Shown: in pieces, positions 1-5,866 of the stretch | Layout: the number at the start of each line of letters is the position of its first letter | How positions within the stretch are numbered: position 1 is the stretch's first letter | Assembly: GCA_903905685.1 (NCBI GenBank) | Contig: CAIVHI010000173.1 | Location: 1-7,956, forward strand | Source: an uncultured Bacteroidota bacterium | GTDB taxonomy: Bacteria > Bacteroidota > Bacteroidia > Chitinophagales > Chitinophagaceae | Length of the DNA stretch: 7,956 nt | Direction of reading: 5' to 3' | The notes under the pieces: generated by a model | The model's input: the letters and a program-made list of their open reading frames with translations, nothing else | Told to the model about the DNA's origin: nothing | Database searches by the model: none | Position numbers and translations under genes: made by a program

Positions 1-69
1 CACGTACGGGAGTCGAACCCGTCATTCCTCCGTGAAAGGGAGGCGTCTTAGCCGATTGACCAACGCGCC
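1..69 (-). tRNA. tRNA-Glu (anticodon UUC), 3' end cut by window edge
   Basis: Read on the minus strand, the sequence folds as a tRNA. The acceptor 5' strand GGCGCGT pairs with the visible 3' part ACGTG (one G-U pair). The D stem is GTC/GAC. The anticodon stem CCTCC/GGAGG closes the loop CTTTCAC, which gives anticodon TTC and so decodes GAA/GAG. A 4-base variable loop follows, then the T arm ACGGG-TTCGACT-CCCGT. The last two acceptor bases, the discriminator and any encoded CCA lie beyond position 1. The loop sequence around the anticodon matches bacterial tRNA-Glu. It has its own promoter signal upstream and follows the glycosyltransferase gene in the same direction. Confidence 0.95.
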
Positions 70-114
70 ATCCTCGTCATCAACCATACCAAGGTATGAC
101 TGATTTTGGGAGTG

Positions 115-144
115 CAAAGATAAGGATGTTTTCAATCCGGCAAA
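115..144 (-). promoter_or_regulatory. Bacteroidota-type promoter for tRNA-Glu
   Basis: On the minus strand the element TATCTTTG (115-122) fits the Bacteroidota -7 consensus TAnnTTTG exactly. TTTG at 141-144 lies 18 bases further upstream and fits the -33 element. The pair sits about 45 bases before the tRNA 5' end, so a short leader would be removed by RNase P. It lies in the 107-base gap between the glycosyltransferase stop and the tRNA, so the tRNA can be transcribed independently of the upstream genes. The element match is seen in the sequence; its use as a promoter is inferred. Confidence 0.65.
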
Positions 145-176
145 ATTTTTCTGAAATTTCTTTATTTGCCTCCTAC

Positions 177-1766
177 CTATTGCTTCCTTACATATATCTC
201 CGCCCACACTTCTTGGTCTTCAATTCGCTTCAGCAGCACGAAGCCGGGGTCTTGGTGCACGGCCTTTATGCGGTCATCGGGCTCTATGTTGTCGAATACC
301 GCATAGCGGGTCGTGGGCTTGATGTCGTAGTCTATGTGGCTGAATGCCCTTGTGCCTTTTAGGAAGCCGGTTGCGGGGTCTGTCAGGTGCTGTTTCTCCA
401 AAAACGATGCCGTGGCTATCGTGCTGTCGTAGGCATTGGCTGCCTCCAGATAGTCTACCACCTGCTGCTGCACGTGTATCCCGCGGAACGCACCCAAATC
501 GGCATCGCCATAACCCTCATTGAGTCGGAAAGATAGCAAGCCTATGCCGGCCACCACCAGCGCAATGGGGTAAAAGAGTGCTTTGTAGGTAAGCCTGATA
601 GCGAGGTCGAAACACACGGCGGCCACAAAGAACATGGGAACTAATGCCGCCAGCAGGTAGCGGTAGGTAAAGAAGTTCATGGTGGAGAAACAGAGGAATG
701 CCACAACGAAGCACACGCACAGCACCACCATGCGCCGCTGGGCGGGCTGCGGGAAATACCGCCGCGATGCAAACAGCCCAAGGAAAGCCGCAACTGCCGC
801 CATGAACAGGATGAAGAACGGGATGCTGGGCAATATCCGCCCCGCACGCAGGTCGTCCACATAATAAAAGATGATGGCGGCCGGCAACAGCATGATGAGC
901 AGCCGGTATTGCTTGCTCTTGACGGCTGCAAACACTGTGACTGCCAGCAGCACGAGGTAGGTGTAGAACTTCAGGTTTTCGTAGAACACCAGCCTCACGC
1001 AACTCATGCGGAACTTGTACCAAAACGCCGGCCAACTGTGCTCCACGAGGTTGGAGTAGAAGGGGAATACCCACCAGCCGCGTATACTGTGCTGTATCAG
1101 CAGGAACACGCCAATCAGGGCAACAGGCACACCCACAGCCGCCAAGCGGCGCAAGCGCTCGGCCCAAGAGACACCGGGAAGGAAGCAGGACACTACGGCG
1201 TGCACCCCCAGCACCGCGCCGGCAATGAGCCCACTCTCCTTGGTGTAGAACAAGGCCGTAAGGCAGACACCTGCGGCCCAATATCTGCCCACGGAATATT
1301 GGTAGATGCTCAGAAATGCCAACAAGGCTATCAGCATCTCGAAAAGCACGAACGATGCCTGTACAAAAAACACGACCTGTATGCAGGTGAGCAGCAGTGC
1401 CAATATGGCTACATTCCGATTGAAGAGTTTTAATCCGGCCACATACACGGCGACCAACACACCGAGCGATATGGCTAATGCGAAACTGTGCATGGAGGTG
1501 TGTGAGCCACCAAAAACGTGCATCCACATTGCACCCAGCGCATGAAAGAACAACGGGTGACCTCGTGAAAGCTCGGGGTCTACGGCCGTGGGCATCAGGC
1601 TCACGCCGTGGGCGTACATCTGTCGGATGGCGGGAGCGTAGGGCCAGCTCTCGTCCCAATAGTAGGCATAGGTCAAGTGGGGCAGCTTCAGCACGCTGAA
1701 TGCTACCAGCGCAAGCAGCAGTATGCCATAATCGGCCGCTATTTGTTTGATGCGCTCCAAAGTCAA
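177..1766 (-). CDS. GT-C fold membrane glycosyltransferase (GT39/ArnT-like)
   Basis: About 529 residues. An N-terminal membrane helix (residues 14-32) is followed by the acidic pair in YYWDESW (D38, E39) at the start of the first outer loop, where GT-C enzymes carry their catalytic or metal-linked acidic residue. A second conserved-looking loop motif is SRGHPLFFHALGAMW, like the HPPLY motif of this superfamily. Many hydrophobic helices then follow, ending in a soluble tail of about 115 residues. Such enzymes move a sugar from a polyprenyl-phosphate carrier to lipid or protein on the outer face of the inner membrane; donor and acceptor here are unknown. Start choice: the only upstream ATG (1850) would add 28 residues of polar sequence that merely read through the end of yggS in another frame. 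I prefer TTG at 1766, which overlaps the yggS stop as TTGA; TTG at 1760 is also possible. No ATG lies between these and the first helix. Confidence 0.8.
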   Translation of the reverse strand: MTLERIKQIAADYGILLLALVAFSVLKLPHLTYAYYWDESWPYAPAIRQMYAHGVSLMPTAVDPELSRGHPLFFHALGAMWMHVFGGSHTSMHSFALAISLGVLVAVYVAGLKLFNRNVAILALLLTCIQVVFFVQASFVLFEMLIALLAFLSIYQYSVGRYWAAGVCLTALFYTKESGLIAGAVLGVHAVVSCFLPGVSWAERLRRLAAVGVPVALIGVFLLIQHSIRGWWVFPFYSNLVEHSWPAFWYKFRMSCVRLVFYENLKFYTYLVLLAVTVFAAVKSKQYRLLIMLLPAAIIFYYVDDLRAGRILPSIPFFILFMAAVAAFLGLFASRRYFPQPAQRRMVVLCVCFVVAFLCFSTMNFFTYRYLLAALVPMFFVAAVCFDLAIRLTYKALFYPIALVVAGIGLLSFRLNEGYGDADLGAFRGIHVQQQVVDYLEAANAYDSTIATASFLEKQHLTDPATGFLKGTRAFSHIDYDIKPTTRYAVFDNIEPDDRIKAVHQDPGFVLLKRIEDQEVWAEIYVRKQ

Positions 1767-2458
1767 ACGGTTTTTTCGGCCACAGGTGTCCGGGCTCCAA
1801 ACAGCAGGCTTCCCACCCTTATCATGTTGCTGCCTTCGGCCACCGCCCATTCATAATCGGCACTCATGCCCATGGAGCAGGTGGCAAAATCGGGCTGCCC
1901 AAAAAACTCGGTGTCCTTCAAGTAGGTGAAGAAGTTGTGCAGTCCGCCAAATTCCTGTTTAACCACAGCTTCGTCGGGGGTGTTGGTGGCCATGCCCATA
2001 AGGCCGCATATGCGCACATGCGCCATGTCGGTTATCTGCGCCTTGTAGTAGGCCAAGCACTCCAGCACCTCTTTTTCGTCCATGCCGAACTTGGTTTCTT
2101 CCTTGGCTATGTGCAGTTGCAGCAGCACATTGATGACTCGGCCGCATTTGGCACCTTGCTTGGCAATTTCGGCCAGCAGCTTGAAGCTGTCCACGGCATG
2201 TATCAGGTGCACGAAGGGGGCAATCATCTTCACCTTATTGCTCTGCAAATGCCCTATGAAGTGCCAGTAAATGTCCGTTGGCAATGCCTCATGTTTCTCC
2301 ACCAACTCCTGCACGTAGTTCTCGCCAAAATGGCGTTGCCCCAAGTCATACAATGCCGAAACCTCGGTAGCGGGTTTCGTTTTCGACACTGCAACGAGCG
2401 TGACCCCATGTTGGGTGCAGTAGTCGTGTATCCTTTGCCATGCAAGTGCGTCGGCCAT
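1763..2458 (-). CDS. yggS: YggS/PLPBP family pyridoxal phosphate homeostasis protein
   Basis: A 231-residue protein of usual family length. It folds as a PLP-binding TIM barrel related to the N-terminal domain of alanine racemase but without the C-terminal domain, so no racemase activity is expected. Known family role: binding PLP and keeping vitamin B6 and amino-acid or keto-acid pools balanced in the cytosol. Visible motifs are LVAVSKTKP with the PLP-linking lysine K26, HFGENYVQE, HFIGHLQSNK, and the C-terminal phosphate-binding block with SMGMSADYEWA followed by GSNMIRVGSLLFG. The ATG at 2458 is 36 bases after panB, a spacing that fits co-transcription. Its stop overlaps the presumed TTG start of the glycosyltransferase gene, suggesting coupled translation. 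The identification is firm; the exact physiological role in this host is inferred from the family. Confidence 0.96.
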   Translation of the reverse strand: MADALAWQRIHDYCTQHGVTLVAVSKTKPATEVSALYDLGQRHFGENYVQELVEKHEALPTDIYWHFIGHLQSNKVKMIAPFVHLIHAVDSFKLLAEIAKQGAKCGRVINVLLQLHIAKEETKFGMDEKEVLECLAYYKAQITDMAHVRICGLMGMATNTPDEAVVKQEFGGLHNFFTYLKDTEFFGQPDFATCSMGMSADYEWAVAEGSNMIRVGSLLFGARTPVAEKTV

Positions 2459-2494
2459 AGTGGGGACGGTGATTTTTTTATTGATGCGGGAGTA

Positions 2495-3310
2495 TCAATA
2501 TTGTTCGCGGTCGTTGGGGAAGTCTTTGTCTTTCACGTCCTTGATGTAGTTGCGGGTGGCGCCCAGTATCTCTCCATAAAGGTCGAGGTAGCGGCGCAGG
2601 AAGCGGGGCGAGAAATCCTTGGTGATGCCCAACATGTCGTGCATTACCAGCACCTGCCCATCCACGTGGCGGCCCGCACCAATGCCTATTACGGGTATCT
2701 TCATGTTCTCGGCTACGGTTTTGCCCAGCGTTGCCGGTATTTTTTCGAGCACCAGCGAGAAGCAGCCTGCGGCTTGGAGCAGGTCGGCACTGTGCAGCAG
2801 TATCTCCGCTTCCTCTTCTTCCTTGGCCCTGACGGCATAGGTACCAAATTTGTAGATGGATTGCGGCGTGAGGCCCAAGTGGCCCATAACGGGCACACCG
2901 GCACCTACTATGCGCTTCACCGATTCCACCACTTCTTCGCCGCCCTCGAGCTTCACCCCGTGTGCGCCCGATTCCTTCATGATGCGGATTGCCGAGTTGA
3001 GGGCTTCCTTGCTGTTGCCTTGGTAGGAGCCAAACGGGAGGTCGGCTATCACCAGGCAGCGTTGGCAGGCCCTAATCACGCTTTGGGCGTGGTATATCAT
3101 TTGGTCGAGGGTGATGGGGAGGGTGGTTTCGTGCCCCGCCATGACATTCGATGCCGAGTCGCCCACCAGAATCACGTCTATGCCGGCATCATCGAAGATG
3201 CGGGCCATGGAGTAGTCGTAGGCCGTGAGCATCGATATCTTTTCTCCTTTGTCCTTCATCGACTGAAGGGTGTGGGTGGTTACCCGCTTCACATCACTGT
3301 GTACCGACAT
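2495..3310 (-). CDS. panB: 3-methyl-2-oxobutanoate hydroxymethyltransferase (ketopantoate synthase)
   Basis: A 271-residue cytosolic enzyme of normal family length. It transfers a hydroxymethyl group from 5,10-methylene-tetrahydrofolate to alpha-ketoisovalerate to give ketopantoate, the first committed step to pantothenate and coenzyme A (EC 2.1.2.11). The sequence shows the N-terminal block ISMLTAYDYSMARIFDDAG, then VGDSASNV with the metal ligand D51 and IADLPFGSY with D90. These are followed by GVKLEGG (K120, E122), GHLGLTPQS, and LVLEKIP with the expected catalytic base E189, then IGIGAG. No key residue is missing. The ATG at 3310 follows an AT-rich leader without a Shine-Dalgarno sequence. 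yggS begins 36 bases downstream. No panC, panD or panE homologue is in the window. Confidence 0.98.
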   Translation of the reverse strand: MSVHSDVKRVTTHTLQSMKDKGEKISMLTAYDYSMARIFDDAGIDVILVGDSASNVMAGHETTLPITLDQMIYHAQSVIRACQRCLVIADLPFGSYQGNSKEALNSAIRIMKESGAHGVKLEGGEEVVESVKRIVGAGVPVMGHLGLTPQSIYKFGTYAVRAKEEEEAEILLHSADLLQAAGCFSLVLEKIPATLGKTVAENMKIPVIGIGAGRHVDGQVLVMHDMLGITKDFSPRFLRRYLDLYGEILGATRNYIKDVKDKDFPNDREQY

Positions 3311-3345
3311 ATTTCGAAATTTACGTGGGGCACTCTCACAATAGC

Positions 3346-3360
3346 GGCAAACGGTTTGCC
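3346..3360. repeat. Perfect 7-bp inverted repeat in the lyase-panB gap (REP-like)
   Basis: GGCAAAC (3346-3352) and GTTTGCC (3354-3360) are exact inverted copies around a single central base. The palindrome is followed by CCTACG and then a second short block, GGCCATTCGCC (3367-3377). This style of G/C-flanked palindrome ending in CCCCTAC resembles dispersed intergenic repeats seen in many bacterial genomes. Only one copy is present here, so repetition cannot be shown. It has no T-tract and so is not an obvious terminator. It could instead act as an mRNA stabilising hairpin or an operator. Confidence 0.5.
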
Positions 3361-3421
3361 CCTACGGCCATTCGCCATGTAAAAGTAGCTATAAACAGGA
3401 ACACGCCACGGGATTGCCGTA

Positions 3422-4279
3422 TTAATGGAACACTTGCCCGGCGATAGCCATGGCATCCCAAAACGCAGTCCTGTCCAATGCAGTGGGGTGGCCGTTGCGG
3501 TCGCACCACTCCAAAATGTTTTCTGTGGCAATGTTGCCTACCAATTCGTCGTCGGCCATTGGGCAGCCGCCTATGCCTTTCAGGGCACTGTCGAACCGCC
3601 GGCAACCTGAGGCATAAGCCGCTGCAATTTTTTCTTCCCAGCTTTGGGGTGTAGAATGGAAGTGTGCGCCTATCTCGACTCCGGGAAATTCCGGAATCAG
3701 CGTATCGAACAGATATTTAATGGTATCGGGCTGTGCCACACCAACGGTATCGGCGAGCGAAATGGTCTTTATCCCCATTTCAACCAAGCGGGCCACCCAT
3801 TTTACGGCAATCTCCGCATTGTAAGGGTCGCCATAGGGGTTGCCGAAGCCCATGGATATGTAGACCACCATTTCTTTGCCGGATGCCATGCATAGGTTCT
3901 GTATTTCCTCTACCTGTTGCAGCGATTGCGCAATGGTCTTATTGGTGTTTCTCAGTTGGAAGGTTTCGGAGATGGAGAAAGGAAATCCCAAGTAGCGGAT
4001 GGGGGCGAGGCGGCAGGCATCTTCGGCACCGCGGGTATTGGCAATGATGGCCAAGAGTTGGGTTGGGGTAGCCGAGAGGTCCAAGCCTTCCAAAACTTGG
4101 GCGGTATCGGCAAGCTGCGGTATGAGCTTTGGAGAAACGAACGACCCGAAGTCGAGCACGTCGAAGCCCACTTTCAGCAAGGCATTCAGGTAGCTTATTT
4201 TCAAGTCGGTAGGAATGAAGTCCTTCAGGCCCTGCATGGCGTCTCGAGGGCATTCTACCATTCTTATTTGGGATTGCAT
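3422..4279 (-). CDS. Hydroxymethylglutaryl-CoA lyase, Bacteroidota-type
   Basis: A 285-residue DRE-TIM-type lyase of usual bacterial length. HMG-CoA lyase cleaves 3-hydroxy-3-methylglutaryl-CoA to acetoacetate and acetyl-CoA, the last step of leucine breakdown. Visible features: VECPRDAMQ with R12 and metal ligand D13, GSFVSPK (45-51), SLADTVGV (D177), AHFHST with metal-ligand pair H206/H208, and GIGGCPM with the catalytic-loop cysteine C239. It ends with GNIATE, with N249 and E253. These match human R41, D42, H233, H235, C266, N275 and E279 by pattern. Two positions differ from the textbook enzyme: the glutamate before SFVSPK is aspartate (D43), and the HxHD motif reads HxHS (S209). A mvaB-like role is likely, but a related acyl-CoA lyase cannot be excluded. 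The ATG at 4279 has no Shine-Dalgarno sequence. A 111-base gap separates it from panB, so shared transcription is plausible but unproven. Confidence 0.88.
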   Translation of the reverse strand: MQSQIRMVECPRDAMQGLKDFIPTDLKISYLNALLKVGFDVLDFGSFVSPKLIPQLADTAQVLEGLDLSATPTQLLAIIANTRGAEDACRLAPIRYLGFPFSISETFQLRNTNKTIAQSLQQVEEIQNLCMASGKEMVVYISMGFGNPYGDPYNAEIAVKWVARLVEMGIKTISLADTVGVAQPDTIKYLFDTLIPEFPGVEIGAHFHSTPQSWEEKIAAAYASGCRRFDSALKGIGGCPMADDELVGNIATENILEWCDRNGHPTALDRTAFWDAMAIAGQVFH

Positions 4280-4300
4280 GTCTTAACTTGTTGATTTTCG

Positions 4301-4339
4301 AAAAAAAACGGACGCGCTGCCCAAATCATCAAGCCGCGC
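4301..4339 (-). terminator. Possible intrinsic terminator after the receiver gene
   Basis: On the minus strand, GCGCGGC (4339-4333) can pair with GCAGCGC (4320-4314). This gives a 7-pair stem with one G-A mismatch and a 12-base loop. Five bases later there is a run of eight T (4308-4301). It lies 10 bases past the receiver stop (4349) and 22 bases before the lyase start. The mismatch and the spacer between stem and T-run make it weaker than a classic terminator, but its position would separate the signalling genes from the metabolic genes. Confidence 0.42.
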
Positions 4340-4348
4340 ATCAAGGGG

Positions 4349-4744
4349 TTAGTTGAAGGGTGCGGGCTCATATGCACCCAGCAGGTTGTTGAGGTTGTTT
4401 GCAGTAAGGGGTTTGTTGATGAATTGCCTCACGGAAGGATACTGGCGCACCCGCGTCACATCGTTTTCGTTGATGGACGAGGAGATAATATAGATATTGT
4501 AATTCTCGGTGGAGCCAGGGTCCATTTTTTGGAAAGCCTCCACAAAGTCGAAGCCATTCATAATGGGCATTTGTATGTCTACGAGCACTACGGTGCGGTC
4601 GCTCGCTTTATTGGCTGCGATGAAATCCAGGGCTTCGGCGGCATGTAGAAAAGTTTTTACCGACGCGCAGTTCTTCGTGTTGCGGATAATCTTTTCCGCA
4701 ATAAAACAATCCAGTTTGCTGTCGTCTATCACGATGTAGTTCAT
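4349..4744 (-). CDS. Stand-alone response regulator receiver protein (CheY-like)
   Basis: The 131-residue protein is one receiver domain from end to end. The acidic pocket is D7/D8 (IVIDDSK), the phospho-acceptor is D56 in LVDIQMPIMNG, the switch Ser/Thr lies in IISSS (S88-S90), and the conserved lysine is K111 in NKPL. All residues needed for phosphorylation are present, and there is no room for a DNA-binding or enzymatic output domain. It should therefore act by binding a partner protein or pass phosphate on in a relay. Its ATG overlaps the TGA of the upstream hybrid kinase as ATGA (4-base overlap), so the two are probably translationally coupled and function together. The direct target is unknown. 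Confidence 0.95.
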   Translation of the reverse strand: MNYIVIDDSKLDCFIAEKIIRNTKNCASVKTFLHAAEALDFIAANKASDRTVVLVDIQMPIMNGFDFVEAFQKMDPGSTENYNIYIISSSINENDVTRVRQYPSVRQFINKPLTANNLNNLLGAYEPAPFN

Positions 4745-5865
4745 TGCGTCACAGGGGTTTTTTTAGTGATGTTTGGAATGGAAACCCGGAATTCCGATCC
4801 CTTGTCGGGTGCCGACGACACCTCTACGGTGCCATTCAGCCTTTCGAGGGCGTCTTTCACATTGAACAACCCGAAGCCCGAGCCCGACTGCTCGGTGGTG
4901 GCGCGATAGAACATCGAAAATATGCTGTTGATATGTTCCGCTTTAATGCCAATGCCGTTGTCGCGAACGGTTATGTGGGCGTTGTTGTCCCTCACTTCAA
5001 TGTCGAGCTCCACAAATCTGTCGGTACCGTCCTTCTTCTGGTATTTGAATGCGTTGGACAGCAAATTGATGATGATGATGCGCAACGAGGCACTATCCGA
5101 GCAAAAACCCTCACCCTGAACAACTTTGCGGGTAAACTTGATATTGTCCATCTTGGCCGACAGGGAGAACATAATCGCCATATCTTCCGCCAGCATCTCG
5201 AAATCGATGTCTTCAATAGACGCCAAGCCCCGTTTGATGCTGTAGAACTCGTGGATGTTCTTGATGAAGTCGTCGAGCTTGCGCACGGCAACGTCCATCA
5301 TGCCCAATATTTCCCGGATGTCGGTTAAGGAGTCCATGTCTTTTGACACTTCGAGAGCACCGAGCAGGCTGGAAAGCGGGCTCCGCAAATCGTGGGTCAC
5401 ACTATATGCGAATTTTCCCAATTCACGGTAAGCCGAAGCCAGTTCCTTGTTTTTCTCCTCCAACAAGGAGTTGGAGATATAGAATTTGTAGGCCTCTTCT
5501 ACAGCAGACTTCACGTCGTCGTCGTTCCAAGGTTTTTTGATGTAGCGGAAAACCGAGCCCCGGTTCACGGAGTCGATAACGGCCTCAATATCGGCAAATG
5601 CAGTAATCAGCATCCTTACCGGCTTCGGGTACAGCACTTTCATTTCCTCAAAAAACTCGACTCCCGTTTGCAGCGGCATGCGTTGGTCGGCAATCACGAC
5701 GCTGATGTCGGGATGTGCTTCGAGGTAGTTGTAGGCCTTGGCCGCCGTTGGGGCGATGTAGATGGTGAAATCGAACCTGTAGGTTGCCATGAAGCAAATC
5801 AGGTTGTGCGATTCGTCATCCAGATAGAGGACCTTTATTTTGTCTGTCGTGTTCAAAGTCTCCAA
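4741..5865 (-). CDS. Hybrid signalling protein: N-terminal receiver + histidine kinase
   Basis: 374 residues, with no membrane segment, so cytosolic. Domain order: a receiver (about 10-125) with D16/D17, phospho-acceptor D60 in IADQRMP, T88 in LITAF and K110/K111 in YIKKPW; a short coiled linker (130-150); a HisKA dimerisation helix with H158 in SVTHDLRSPL; and a HATPase_c domain. The ATPase domain shows an N box (N267 to N271), the DNGIGI box (D302) and a glycine-rich GSGFGL box (328-333). The N-terminal receiver suggests that phosphorylation by another kinase, most likely the 7TM kinase just upstream, tunes this kinase. Start: there is no ATG before residue 26, which lies inside the receiver. 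TTG at 5865, one base after the upstream stop, or TTG at 5856, keeps the domain whole. It overlaps the downstream receiver gene by 4 bases. Confidence 0.92.
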   Translation of the reverse strand: METLNTTDKIKVLYLDDESHNLICFMATYRFDFTIYIAPTAAKAYNYLEAHPDISVVIADQRMPLQTGVEFFEEMKVLYPKPVRMLITAFADIEAVIDSVNRGSVFRYIKKPWNDDDVKSAVEEAYKFYISNSLLEEKNKELASAYRELGKFAYSVTHDLRSPLSSLLGALEVSKDMDSLTDIREILGMMDVAVRKLDDFIKNIHEFYSIKRGLASIEDIDFEMLAEDMAIMFSLSAKMDNIKFTRKVVQGEGFCSDSASLRIIIINLLSNAFKYQKKDGTDRFVELDIEVRDNNAHITVRDNGIGIKAEHINSIFSMFYRATTEQSGSGFGLFNVKDALERLNGTVEVSSAPDKGSEFRVSIPNITKKTPVTQ

Positions 5866-5866
5866 G

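Noticed and set aside
139..170. Possible terminator after the glycosyltransferase (GGCAAA / TTTGCC around an AT-rich inner repeat)
   Set aside because: The outer stem is only 6 pairs with a 20-base interior, no T-tract follows, and it overlaps the -33 element of the tRNA promoter. Too weak to list as a feature.
1..176. tRNA gene as an attachment site of a genomic island
   Set aside because: The tRNA 3' end, where integration would occur, lies off the window. There is no integrase or duplicated tRNA fragment in what is visible.
517..1800. Second minus-strand open frame of 427 codons inside the glycosyltransferase region
   Set aside because: It is the same strand in another frame and is rich in Arg, Cys, His and Pro with no membrane helices. 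The overlapping frame has the GT-C motifs and regular hydrophobic segments.
1937..3382. Long plus-strand open frame of 481 codons
   Set aside because: It runs antisense across yggS and panB, both of which are unmistakable from conserved motifs. Its translation is rich in His, Val, Gly and Gln, with no domain pattern, as expected of a shadow frame.
3380..3387. TACTTTTA on the minus strand upstream of panB as a -7 element
   Set aside because: It departs from TAnnTTTG at the last base and has no TTTG or TTG at the right distance upstream.
5031..5080. Repeated GATGATGATG run in the hybrid kinase gene
   Set aside because: It encodes the run of isoleucines in the ATPase N-box helix (LRIIIINLLSN), so it is coding sequence and not a functional repeat.
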